The notes under the pieces were generated by a model. It worked only from the letters and a program-made list of their open reading frames with translations. It made no database searches and was not told where the DNA came from. From Nymphaea colorata (Eukaryota; Streptophyta; Magnoliopsida; Nymphaeales; Nymphaeaceae), in NCBI RefSeq assembly GCF_008831285.2, contig NC_045138.2:15202571-15266570 (forward strand): a DNA stretch of 64,000 bases, given 5' to 3'. Numbering within the stretch: the stretch's first letter is position 1; each line of letters begins with the position of its first letter. Below, in pieces: positions 23,028 through 36,000 of this stretch. Made by a program: the position numbers and the translations under genes.

Positions 23028-23825
23028 TCACAGTGGTTCATTGTCACATTTGATAGGCCGGCTTGAGCTCCTCTTGCCCGCACCCTCTTGCCAATACACC
23101 CTTATAGAGTTGCACTGGAACCACAAGAACCGCCGGCGTTGCACGTCACGGAAGGTCTTGAACTGCACCACCGCCGATATCCAGACATCGAACTCAACCT
23201 CTCCGGCACTCTGATCGGCAACCACCAGTCCGGCCACCGGTTCGGTGGCGTATCCCGGCTCCATGGCCAAGTGGGTGCTGATGGTCGTGGTGTTGAGCTT
23301 CTGGTGGTAAAAGGGGAGTAGGTTAGTCTTCGCTTGAACCTCTCCATGGTAGACCATGTAAACTCCGACCTGCCTGTAATCGATGCCGTTATACCTGTTC
23401 GGGTTGCCAGCGACTATGTTCAAATCCCATCTCGCGGAGGGTCGAGAGCCGGAGAAGTTGAAACAGGCGATGGCGACGGAGAAGCTGGGGTTGCAGGGGC
23501 TGGAGGCCATGCAGAAGACAATGAAAATGACGAGGATGGAAGAGAGCACCACGACCAAACCAAGATAGAGGAAGGTGTTGCGGAGAGAGCCATTAGAGAT
23601 AGAGGTTCTCGGTCGGGAACAGTGTTTTGGGTCGTGAATTCGGGCGGAGGAGCAGCTGGTTCTGATAAGGAGATTCGGTTGCACCGCCATCGATTGCAAG
23701 AAGGAGAAGGCAATGAGTTCGCGATCGCGAGAGGGATCGAGTTTGGCAGGCGACCGGAAACCCAGTCTCATTATAAGTGGGTTGGCAACAGTGAACTGAG
23801 TCGTCTGGGCCGGGGCATCGACCAT
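23028..23825 (-). CDS. LEA_2 / NDR1-HIN1-like (NHL) membrane protein
   Basis: Single exon, 265 aa from the first ATG (23825), which has a favourable G at -3 and +4. In-frame ATGs at 23771 and 23690 would give shorter proteins, and the last (220 aa) is closest to the usual NHL length. From the 23690 start there is a basic N-terminus, one membrane span (about residues 38-60, LYLGLVVVLSSILVIFIVF), then the LEA_2 pattern (FNFSGSRPSARWDLNI, GNPNRYNGIDY, LLPFYHQKLNTTTI). These proteins are membrane anchored with a beta-rich LEA_2 domain outside the cytosol, and some members act in defence or stress. Ten or more Ser/Arg residues near the N-terminus are unusual. It is opposite in strand to the other NHL loci at 44-61 kb. 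The specific role is unknown. Confidence 0.8.
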   Translation of the reverse strand: MVDAPAQTTQFTVANPLIMRLGFRSPAKLDPSRDRELIAFSFLQSMAVQPNLLIRTSCSSARIHDPKHCSRPRTSISNGSLRNTFLYLGLVVVLSSILVIFIVFCMASSPCNPSFSVAIACFNFSGSRPSARWDLNIVAGNPNRYNGIDYRQVGVYMVYHGEVQAKTNLLPFYHQKLNTTTISTHLAMEPGYATEPVAGLVVADQSAGEVEFDVWISAVVQFKTFRDVQRRRFLWFQCNSIRVYWQEGAGKRSSSRPIKCDNEPL

Positions 23826-23869
23826 TACCAAACCAATACAACTGGGTTCGAGTCAAACCGGACCCTCTT

Positions 23870-23921
23870 CCTGTATGTAAACCAGGGCCTGTATGTAAAC
23901 CAGGCCTGTATGTAAACCAGG
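23870..23921. repeat. Three tandem 17-18 bp units upstream of the minus-strand NHL gene
   Basis: CCTGTATGTAAACCAGG is repeated three times, at 23870, 23888 and 23905, ending 45 bp upstream of the first ATG of the NHL gene. The units are essentially identical. They could be promoter or leader sequence. No known motif is assigned. Confidence 0.95.
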
Positions 23922-26900
23922 CAGGCTTTGTGCGCGCCCTAGGTTTTCGGGCTCAAACAATTTAAGTACTGGGCTCAAGGAAACCGCCGTCGTTCTGTGA
24001 TGTAATAAAGAGACGCTTACGTTCATCGTGAACCGTGATGTTTGTTTCCCTTCGTTGTGCCCAACATGCTATGTGCTTTCCTCTTACTGGTTTTGATGGT
24101 TAATATTTTCAAAAAACAATCAGATTTCTTTGGAAGACATTGGGCAGCATGCCAGCATCGGGACTCGGAGACAATTAAGATTTCATGTTTGATCAGTTAA
24201 ATGATTTTGGGAACGTGATCACGACTTGGTTTGGTAGTTGGTACCGACGCAGTTCTCATTTTTGGTACTAAGAGAAAAGAGGGAGGGAAGCTTTGGCTGG
24301 TGCAGATAATCTACTTACTCATCCGAAACATTGGAATTCTAACCACGATTTTTAATCCAAAGCTCTAAATTTTTTGACTGAGAAGTCACCGATTCAAGCT
24401 TAATATGGGCAGCACATGTAGTTGGACTCGGATCCAACTTCTATTTCTATCACAATATAATTTCAGATGAGCTGGTGTGGTCTGTGGGCACTAGCTCACA
24501 AGGAGCGCCGCTACAGGTTTTAACTTAAAACTGAGGTCGCCTACAGAACGCTGCGTTCTGAACCGCTGTTTTTGACCGTTCCATAACGACATTGCTCGCG
24601 TTCCAATCCTTGGAATGCTAGAGCGGAACGTGCGTCCATAGCATTCCCATAAAAAGAGGTCGGGTATGGGTTGTTCGATCCATCTGTATATCCAAACGAC
24701 AACTTGAGCAATGGGCTCCAAAATATCGGCGCCGTGTCAGTTTGGAATCGCTGATACGGCCTACGTGCCGATAAATATCGTTGGCTAATATCAGCACATA
24801 TCGCCTTATTTTTCAAATTTTACCTCAACCGCATAGCTCTACAATATAGAGTGAAAAAAAGAGATTGAGCGCAATAAAGAGTAAAAAAAAAAAAAAAGAA
24901 TAGACCAATGTCTAACGAAATAGTAGGGAAGACATCACCATGCACAAAGTGTGCCATAGTATCCGACTAAGAAGGAGAAAATATGTTTTTCATCCCAAAA
25001 CAATGATATTGTCTGAATCACTAGGTCCAACTTAAAATTTGAAAAATGATTTGGTATATCTGAAATCGATATGAAAGATTAAAAAAAAAAAAAAACTTCT
25101 ATTGGCCTTGTATTGCATCATTAAACAACCAATACAATAAGTATTGGCCGATACACCTCCATATGAAGCGATACTGACAATACTGGCAGGTTGCCAACGG
25201 AGCTAAGAAAGAAAAAAGTTTGCCATAAAAGTCTTTGGTCTGATTGTTTATATATTGTCATATATGTTCACAACTTCATGCGTTCAGATGTGTGTTGCCC
25301 AAGCTGCTGCGCCACATATTTAAGTAGTAATTCATTTAATATTTGTATAATGACAAGGAAATCACCATAGAGAGAAGGAAAAAAAAGGAGGAGGAGGTCG
25401 TGCATCTTTGTTAACGCTCCTAATTTATTTTTCTTTTTACGCCATTAATATAGATGTCATGAACCAAGTCGATCTAAGTTTTAGAGTTACAATTGATTAT
25501 ATCAACTTGTAAGGATGACATTAAATTGACATGTCACTATATGATCACGTATATGATAGAGATGAAGGACCTGCCTTGTATATTTTAGGGCAATTTTCAT
25601 TTATAGGCTAATTTTTTGCCTATAATTTGAGAAAGTTACTACTTACTATGATTTTCCTAAATGAGAGGTTATGACAACAATCCAATCAAAGCTTCAAGTA
25701 ATTTTTTTGTTAAACTTAAAAACAGAAAGGGTTAGCTATAATCTTCTTAAGCAAACTTTTGTGAACCTAAAAAACAGAAAAAATTAGCCGCATTTTTTGT
25801 TTCGATATTACATATTATTACAAAAGGTTACGTTCTTACTTTTCTAGCAAACATGTCCATTTCTCAGGCCAAAGAAGTTTTACTTTGAGACCTGACTTTA
25901 CAGATTTTATGAAAGGTATGTACACTTATTATGAAAATTGAAGAAAGCGTTTCATTTTTTGAATTTTAAGCAAAACATAGGCCTTAATTAAATGAAAATT
26001 TATTTTATTTTTTTCATCATTGTCAGACCTTATCTCTTTCCTTCGACTTCGGCGTGAAGAGTTATGTTTTTCTTCGTTAGTTAAAACAACAATTATCATT
26101 ACTTTAGAATGCACCATTTTTCCTTCTTTCAAGACACACACATATATGTATATATATGCACACCTAATTTCAAAGTTATATGCTTTTTTTTATAAATATA
26201 TCTGTTGAGCTATATATTGAAAATATAAACGCATAAATTAATTTATAGAAAATTCGATTTCGTGACAATTGACTTGCATCTATTTGTTTGTTGGACATAT
26301 ATAAAGAAAGGGAGTGAGAGAGAGCATTGTGACCGTCGAGTGCTAATATGGACATTGTCTAACTTGGTTGGTGCAGGGTCCATGATAATAAGAAGTTTAT
26401 ACATTTCCGGTTTTAGTGTAAATTCTAAAAAACAACAGAATCCAAACCAGGCATGAAATCGACGCACCAACAACACACTATATCTCGATATTAACTAAAA
26501 AATAATTAACTTTCTTTATTTTATATACTAATAAAAAATTAATGTCTTGGTAACATGCCAATAGCCTCCTCAAACGAGCTATTTTTTTTCAGAAACTAGA
26601 ATTATTTTAAAAGATTGTATATATTTCTTCCAATTTAAGTGAAATAGCTGTGAAATTGTCCTATTTAGTATTTGACCGAAGACGTTGGAGCCGAAGAGAA
26701 GAGGAAGCATCGCTTCCCACTCCCGCGCACGATCCCGCGCGCAGCACCAACACAACACGACTTCCCGGCAGTTGACAAGCCCGTTGGGCCACCTCGAAAG
26801 ACCGAAGTAGCCCTCACCTGCTCATGCGCAGGTCTTGTTCAGTCGCCCAAGAATACAGTTCTTGTTTGTACAATTTCGTAAAGAATTACCGACTTTGAAT

Positions 26901-27075
26901 CTTTCCATGATGGACCTCCACACCGCCACCGGCGCCATTTTTTTTTTCGTCTCCTGGTGTTTCTTTTTCCCTCTTGTTTCCTTGCGGGTTCGCCTGAGCC
27001 TGGAGGGGGATTGGTCGACGGAGGAGAGCGGCGGAGAAGGAGGAGAGCAGCGGGCTAGACGGCGGAGAAGAAGAG
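23922..27075. other. Intergenic region between NHL and EXO70 genes
   Basis: AT-rich, no supported gene. It contains a probable non-autonomous element at about 24715-25195, A-runs at 24886 and 25081, and a GC-rich EXO70 promoter/leader from about 26660. Open frames at 24491-24816 and 25929-26476 show no family resemblance and overlap repeat-like DNA. Confidence 0.6.
24715..25195. mobile_element. Possible non-autonomous element with GATACGGCC/GTATCGGCC-like ends
   Basis: The left part (near 24715-24785) carries CGCTGATACGGCC and CCGATAAATATCG. The right part (near 25145-25190), read in reverse, carries GTATCGCTTCATATGG and GTATCGGCCAATAC. The ends therefore look like imperfect inverted partners rich in CGATA/TATCG words, around A/T-rich DNA with no coding capacity. 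Limits and class are uncertain. Confidence 0.35.
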
Positions 27076-30000
27076 ATGAGCTCCCCCGTCGTCCTCGACA
27101 GCCTCAGGGAGCGGGCGGCCTTCATGAGGGAGAGCTTGCAGAAGAGCCAGGCCGTCACGGAAAGCATGGTTACCATTCTCGGCTCCTTCGATCATCGGCT
27201 CTCGGCCCTCGAGTCTGATATGCGGCCGATGCAGGTGCGTCGTGGCGTTCGTCTTGGATTTCGCTGGTTTATTGCAGGAACGTTCAGGATTTCATGTTCT
27301 TCTTTGTTTCATTGAATTCGATCGGTTCTTTGCTTTTCAGTTGAATACGTATCGGTGATAATTTTGTCGATTTTACCTCACGCGAACTATTGAACTATTC
27401 TTGTTATTTTTTGGCTCTGATTGTAGGTGAAGACGCACGCTATAAGGAGAGCGCACGAGAACATCGTTAAGTCCATGCAGTCCGCAGATGTTATTCTGGC
27501 TCAATTCGATGTCTGCAGGAAGGTCCTTGTTTCTTCCTTTGCCTTTTCTAATTCTGCGTTTTCCCTTACTCCGGTTTTTCTGTCTTGCGATTTCTGTTAT
27601 CCAATTTCGATGGTTGCGTCTACGTCAATGTTAAACGAGTTTCATGTCAGAGGAACTTCTGATGAAGAGCAAATGCTCTTCGTTGATCACTCTAATTTTT
27701 CATCAATTTCTGGACCAAACTGTGTGATCTGTAATGTGCTGGATTTTCTTTATAGTTGTCAGGAATTCAAAGTGCTTGGTCATCTCAAGTTACAGCAACT
27801 CTCGTTTTTCCCTAAAAATCATCGACGGGACTTTGAATCTTTCATCGAGAAGCATTACTTGTTTCAGCAAGTTGCTGGAGTTGAGACCTGGGAGTTGCTT
27901 CCTGTTTCCGTGCATTGTTATGTAAAACCTGTCAAGATATTTTAGAAGTAAAATTTCGTAGTCACTGTTGAAATTCCATTCCCGATCTTTGAATGAAACA
28001 TCTATTTGCCTCAGTTGCATCCTTCGTTACCGTGTCGCTGTAGGCCACACTGTTTTGACTTGCTTCTTTGTTGGACCATGTCGCATAATAAGTTTGTTTT
28101 GAAAAAACATACCTTGTTAGACTCTTCCAGAAGCAGGAAACTGATTATCTTTGAGCTCTAACGTGCTCTTGTTTTATGAAAATGGCAGGCAGAACTTAAA
28201 ATAATGAAGGGACTGAATGGGGATTATAGAGGATTCATGGAGGCAGTGAACCAGTTGAAAAATGTTCGCCAGTACTTCAGCTCTAACAGAAGCATGGGAA
28301 ATTGTGATGCTGTCCTTAATTATTTGGATGGTTTAATAGCTACAGCCATTCAGAAGCTTGGAGAGGATTTTAAACAGCTGCTGTTTTCTTATAGGTGTGT
28401 GTAATTACAAACACTGGATTTGGTTTGCCTAGCGTTTCTGTTCTGCTTCACTTTCGTTTCTATTTTTCTGAATAACCACATATCACTAGTTACCTCTATG
28501 TGATCTTCTTCTGCATGAGGTCCAAGGCTTGTGCGTTAGTTAATGACACTGAACACAAAGTGTCATTTACATACCAAAGGTTCTTTATTGTGGCCTACGG
28601 ACATCACTTTATTCTCCTACTTTTAATGTTTATCGAGCGTGATAGAGCCAACTACAATTCCACCAGGTCTTTCATCAGCAGAAATCTTTTAGAAACTGTT
28701 CCTCTATCCATTTATGCTTTCACTTTAGATTTTTTCTGCATATGCTACTTGAAAAGGTCATAATCATGCATGGCCATAAAATCTTCATAGTTCCTCTTTA
28801 CTTTTTTGCTTTAATGTTCAGTACTCATTTAAGTAACTCTTGATTGTATATATCTGTTTATTGTTTTTTTTACTTGTCTTTGCACAATATTTTTCTAGTT
28901 TGTAGAGCTTATAGTTGCATTCTGAAATTATGTTCCTTCTGTAATTTCAGCAAGGTTGTTGAGCCTGATCTTCTGTTTAAGTGCCTTCCGGACTCTATGC
29001 AGCCATCACCAGGATCACCAGGGCCACATGGTAAGAAAACACACAATGGTAACCATACAGAAGTGAAGGGTACAGAGGCGACAGTTCATGCACTCCCAAC
29101 ACTTGTCCCATCTAAAGCAGTGCTAGTACTGCATCAGTTGGCAGAAAAAATGGTACAAGAAGGCCACCAGCAGCAATGCATAAAAATCTTCAGGTAATCC
29201 AGTTTGCCTTGTCAGTCACTCAGCATTTCTAAATTGAATCTTATAATCAAGGGTCTTTAGCTATGCGATCCCTAATCAGGACTCAGCCAGGATGAAAATG
29301 ACTCCAACAGCTTTTAGCTTTTAATTTGTAAAATATCAAATTGGTTCCTTTAACTAAAGAAATTTGTGCTTAATGTATAAATGTCACAATATTCAACTTT
29401 GTAAATTGATAAAAGGAATCATTGCCTGATATCTAGGCATCAGAATCTCCCAGTTGCAAGATATGGATATGATAGGCTTTTGGTGTAATTTAACTGGTAC
29501 AGATGTATACAATCAACAGAAATTACTAACTTTAGAGTTTAGACTCTCTGTTTCAGTGCATGCACTCATGAAATGAGAACCTCATGAATGCTAATAAACT
29601 GATTAGTCTGAGGTGTCCGGTTACACTTACTAACTGAAGGATACTTGTGGAAATGACTACTTTCCCAACATTGCTACTATAGAAATCCAATCAAAGTGCA
29701 ACTAAAATTGCTGGCCTGTGAATACATGGACTGCAAGACATAAATGTAAATGCTGGTGGCTCTGCTGGGAGGGAAGTGAAGTGAAAGTTTGTGACTTTAA
29801 CTTGGTAAATATTGTTAAGGAAGGATAATGACGTGAATATCTAAAATAGTGAAGAACAAAAACTGGAACAGCTGGGATGCAAGTAGTGAAAATGAACAAG
29901 GTAGCACGTTGTTCATGCCCAAATAGAACGTGCTGCTTTCTGTAGGTTCTCCATACAACAAACAGCTAAAAAGTGAGGGGTAAATAGCATTCCTGGTTGG

Positions 30001-33000
30001 CTAATTGGCTTTGACAAGTAAAAGCAATCCAGTTGACCTGAATTCGACACATGATTGCAGTATAATCCCAGCTAGGGTAATCCAACTTATCTCCACAGCA
30101 GATCCAGTAATTGCATGGCCATGTTAGGTGCTATACACAACCAGACAAACATGTTTGGACATTCAGGATAACAAAGTGCACAAGCAGTAGGATCTTTAAC
30201 ATGTTTGGATCTGTGTCTTGACACCTTAAGTTATCAAAGAATGCCTTTTATTCTTAATTAGTTAACTAAGTAAAAACATGCTATGGTTTTGTTACTATTG
30301 GTGGCTAAATTTGGGACATTCTCGTCTTTAATTATAAACATCAGGGAAGAATCTGAGATGAATATTGTATATTAGTGTAGAGATTTTTATAGCTTTAGTA
30401 GCCTATGATCTTCTCATATTGTATCAGAGCATATGGCTGTGTGTGTGTGGCATGCAGGACATAAGCTGTGGAATACGTACACATGCACATCCATGCACAT
30501 AATTGTAGAGCATATGAGTGCGTGTTCTGTGTGTGTGAATGTGTGGCTGAGTGGAACAAGTAAGGGAAGAGGTATAATGGTGTGATGAGAAACAAGAATA
30601 AAGACTAAATTGCATCCACATGTTCAACTATCCCATATATTGTCTTACACTTATTGACCTTTTCCGTTGTCTTTGTGACAGCGTTTTTAAGTATTCCTTT
30701 TGTTTGTGTTATCCAACCACAGTAGATAGTACCATTTGCTGCTACCTTATTGCCTGAAGATGTTCAGCAGTACTCATACCTATGGTGAATTCTATTGGTC
30801 ATCTAGGGATTGCCGTGCTACAGCTCTAGAGCAAACCCTTCGGAAGCTAGGTGTAGAAAGACTAAGTAGAGATGAAGTTCATAGGTTGCAATGGGAAGTT
30901 TTGGAGGCTAAAATCGGAAACTGGATTCATTTCATGCGCATTGCTGTAAGTCACTTTGAACTCTTTCCTTTTGGAAAACTGTTTTCAGTACAACTTACTG
31001 AATCTTTTTGAAACAGGTCAAAATACTGTTTGCTGGGGAACGAAAAGTCTGCGATCAGATGTTTGAAGGCATGAATGATCTCAAGGATCAGTGCTTTGCA
31101 GCAGTGATTGCAAATAGTTTCTCTATGCTTCTTACTTTTGGAGATGCTATTGCAAAAATCAATAGGACACCTGAGAAGTTGTTTGTACTCATGGACATGT
31201 ATGAAGCAATGCGTGAACTTCGGCCAGATGTACGTTGATTTTAATGCTTTGCTAATCTTATTGTTAACCATTGGCTACTTGACATTTTTATTTATGACAC
31301 TATGTTTAGTTGTTTGTACTGGAGATACTTGAGTAAATTTTCTAGTGCTTCTTAGAATGGCTAGGGAGAAGTGTATTTGTGCAGGTAAAATCAGAGTATT
31401 TGTGTCATCTGAGGCTGAGCAGTATTCTCTTTTTTTCATTTATGGATTCTTATCTAGTTGTTATGATAATCTAGCCCGGAGTTTTCTCCAAATCATTTAT
31501 TTTTTGAAGAAAGTGAAATTTGATTTGCATGTTTAATCCAAACTGCATTGTTATCATCTTTGGAACAGTAAAAGGCAATCAAGTTCGATGGATGGCAGTC
31601 AATCATTTTACTTACTTTGACTTATGAACATTTAAAGGTTAGAATAACTTTTCATTTGATTGACAATAGTTGGTCAGTTTTAGCCAAACGTTTTGCCATT
31701 GTATATGCAAATAAAATATTATGAAAAATGAATCAAGCTAATACCACCTTGGCACTTGGCAGAAGCATAAAGCTTGACGTAAGTACAGGCAGTTTCCTCC
31801 ATCAGATGATGATTACATTTCAGATTGTCCTATGAAATACATTCTGTAGTAAGGTTCTCAATTTGTACAGATTATAATCATGCCACTTCTCTATTGTTTG
31901 TTCTTGAAAGCTTATTTTACATATTAAAACCTGCTTGCTCACCTAACTGCTTTAGAGGTTCTTGCCGGTCATTATTTACAAAGATTCCTCAAATCAGGTT
32001 ATGCATTTTCCTGAATGCATAATTGAAATGGCACGGTAGAGCTTAAATGATAAAGTAGTATCACACGAATAGATGAGCCTCTGGTCAATTTTGCAGGCTT
32101 ATGCAGAGACCACTTAACAAGCTAAACATGCTGTTGAGGTTTTCCACAAAAGTATGCTTAACAGTAGTTGATTTGTTATGTCATTGCTGTACACCAAAAC
32201 TTGATGTTCACCCATCTGCTTCAGCGGGTTACATGTATTTGTTGATTACAAGGATTTCTGTAATTTCATGGTCTTGTTGCCAGATTGAGGTGATGTTTGA
32301 AGGCAAAATATGTGCTGAGATGCATACTTTAGCATCAAGTTTATCCAAACGCTTGGCACAGACAGCCCATGGAATTTTTGGTGATTTTGTAGAAGCAGTT
32401 GAGAAAGATGCCACGAGAACAGTTGTTCCAGATGGTTCAGTTCATCCACTGACCAGTTACGTCATTAATTATGTGAAGTTTCTATTTGAGTAAGTTCACA
32501 CACTTTAATTTACTTTATTGTGTAAAATATCTCCCCATGTTTGTATTTTCCCTTTCATATTTTGCTGTTTCTGCTATTAGCTGTACCTGGTTTTGGGTTG
32601 ATTTGGGATGTTTCAACTGTTGCCTAGATAATTCGTGAAATTGATTCATCATACTTGATATTACATTCTGTAGTTCAAAACTGGGGAACCTAAGGCACAT
32701 CAGGTTATCTAATAAATTTTGAAAGAGTGGAATCGAGCAATACTTTCAAAATGTTTGAGTTGCTTGATAGTGAAAACATGATATTGGATCAGCCTTGCTT
32801 TTGCTTTTGGATGTAATAACTTCGTTGAATTAAAGAACATCAAAGGTCCAACTATTAAATCGTAAGAAATAAATAACCACCACAGCAAAGGCTTCCAGGC
32901 AATTAATCTATAATGCAAAGCCAAAACTAAATCAAACAAACATGAATGAAAAAGGATTTTGCAGAGCATGACAAAGTTGCCCAGGTGATGGAGTTGTAGC

Positions 33001-36000
33001 TTTAACTAAAAAGCTTACTGCTTTCTCTATTACTACAATAACCATATCATGAAGTTCAAAAAGGGAAATGAAACAAATAAATGAAAGTTGAGAGCCTGCA
33101 GCACATGAAGAACAATGAAGCTACCTTCTTTCTTCTATCCTTCTATTTTTTAAAGAAGAGCACTTACAGTTTTTTCATTATCTAAATACAACCGCCATTT
33201 CTAGCATGATTTGTCAGTATAGTTAACAATTCAACACTTACAACATCTTAGAATTGAACTTATATTTACCAAGAAAATAAATACAAAATTTATAACAAAG
33301 TATAAATGTCTTTGTTTGTATATGGTGCTGTACGTATGGCTTAGATTACTGTGATGATCATAGTAAGCAATTTTTTGCAGCTACCAGGCTACATTGAAGC
33401 AGCTTTTTGAAGAAATTAATAACAGTGACAAACCTAGATCCCAGTTGGCATCTGTGGCAATGCAGATAATGTCTTCTCTTCAAACAAATCTGGATGGAAA
33501 GTCTAAGCAATACAGGGATCCTGCATTAGCAGAAATCTTTCTTATGAATAATGTTCACTATATAGTCAGATCTGTTCGCAGGTACAATAGTTTTCTAAAT
33601 ATTAAAAGCAAAACAAATTGGGACGTTATCATCAATGAATATCAAACTTTTCAGGTCAGAAGCAAAGGACTTATTGGGTGATGATTGGGTACAAAGGCAT
33701 CGAAAGATAGTGCAACAACATGCAAACGTTTATAAAAGGATTACTTGGAAAAAGGTGTGGTTTTCATCTTTCATATATAGCTTCTCAGCCTTTGACAGTT
33801 TTATGTGCTTGAATTTCATTTATTATCAATTATTGATAAAATTATGATTCAGGTCCTGTATATATTCATACTTTGTCGGAGAAACTCTTCAGTAAACCTG
33901 GCACTTTTAGTTCATTTATTTTTCCAACTTTTGTTTTCCACAGCGAGGAACCTATGATTATACATGTTAGTTTTTCCATCCTGCGAAGGCTTGTTCAACA
34001 TTAATTTTTTCTTTCTTTAAGTGACTCCAAATGGCCATGTCCTGTAACATAGGTGTTACAATCTTGATTTTTACATTAGGCTTTTAAAATATGGATTTTC
34101 CACATGTATATTTTATAGTTTAGGTTCGGGAAGCATTATAACTCCACAAACTTTCCTTTCAAATTTCTATCCTGCAATATCTTTTGTAGTCTATGCCGAG
34201 GAGGGTGTCTCTCTCTGCAGCTAGTAGGGCAACGGGTCAAGCAAGACTTGTATAAGCTCGACCAGAGTTTGACTTGTTTCATAAACAAGCAAGCTTGAGA
34301 CTACACTCAAATTCAAGCCATTAATTGAGTCGAGTTCAAGTTGCATGATTATACTCGATTAAACTGATGTCTCGACACTGTAAAAGTAATGTATGTAAAG
34401 TTTTGAACCCCTTTAGTCAGAAGGTGAATAGTGGCTTAGTGGTGGTCTTTGCTTTCTTGCAATGGGTATAGGTTCTATTCCCAGTGTTGTCAACGTCTTT
34501 CGCATACTGTAAATGAGTTTTCATTCAAAATCAGCTTAAGCTTAGGTAGGCCAAGCTTGAGCTGTATTCGAGCTTGAGGAAGCCGAACCAAGTTGAGCTT
34601 GTCTACAATTTGAGCTCGGACCTAGCTTGAGTCAAATAGAATTTAGTCATGCAGAGTTTGAGCAGCCCCAGTTTAGCTTGGACATGGCTCCTCTGATCAC
34701 CTATTCACAGCAGATGTTCTGCTTAATGTTTGTGAAGTAAAACATTACTGCTGTTACTATCCCTTATATTATAGTGCTTAAGTGTACCTGAAGAAAGTGT
34801 AGGGGAAACCCAAAAGCTGAAGATCAACTAGACAACTTAGACCATGTTAGTGTTCATGAGCGGGAGTTAAGTCAACCTCCAGTGGTACCTTCTTTTCTTC
34901 TGTTTCTAGGTTTAGAAGTTAAAGATCAATAATGTTAGCTTCACTTAATGCCAAATAATTACCAAAATCAAAATCTATAGCATGGTGTTGAGGTTTACTA
35001 CACAATCAAATCAGGTAAATTACATAAACACCATTCACAAGATATCAAATCTGTCGGTGTGCATCTCTCTCTTTAATGCCTATGTGCTCCTATTTTTGGT
35101 TGACTTGTATTTGTAATTATCCACCTCCAGTTGTATAAAAGTTTCAATATTCATGGCCATGTAAATTAGATATTAAATAGAATGAATTACTATCCATGTT
35201 TCTGTTGCGGCAGAAAAATTGTGGTGATTCCATGGACATACAAAAATAAAAAAAGAGAGGAAAAAGACTGAATTGGATGAGTTATCTGGATCTCGTCACT
35301 ATGATAAACAGAATGAATTACTATCCATGTTTCTGTTGCGGCAGAAAAATTGTGGTGATTCCATGGACATACGAAAATAAAAAAAAAAAGAAGGAAAAAG
35401 ACTGAATTGGATGAGTTATCTGGATGTCGTCACTATGATAAACAAGGAGATCCAAGTTTGAGTCCCGTTGTTCGTTCCCAGGCTGCCTGTCAGGAAAAGA
35501 GAAAAAAGGATGGCAAAGGTAAAAGCTGATACCATGTAATGGGAAAAGCATATAGATGCAGTGTTATGAATTCTCCTTGCCGTTTTCTACATATTATGCT
35601 CTATTATGCATTATACATACGGTTTGGTTGGAATAGCTCTCCCATAACAGTACTAATTACATTTGATCTGGATACAATTTTGTTATTCTGGCAGTTATCT
35701 GCCTGTTTTAGGTCAGAAGGCGAGAAGTACAGCTACTAAACTGGCATCATATGTTTGCTTCAAAATACTGATGGCATTTTTATGGCATGCTAATAATTAA
35801 GTAAATGAACTAAGTGTCTGAAGTTCACTGCGCTTGAACAAGTTATAACTAGGTGGAGTTGTTTTAATTAACCATTACCTTGTTCCATATGTTCCAGATT
35901 ATACAGAGCTTGTCTGTTCAAGGTTTGGGTTCGTTAGGCAGCAGTAGTGGAGGGGGATCAGATGGTGCAAACAGTAGTGGAGTTACACGGACAATGGTGA

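Noticed and set aside
34413-34500. A functional tRNA gene in EXO70 intron 9
   Set aside because: Box-like words are present, but I cannot draw a paired cloverleaf; a SINE-like head is more likely.
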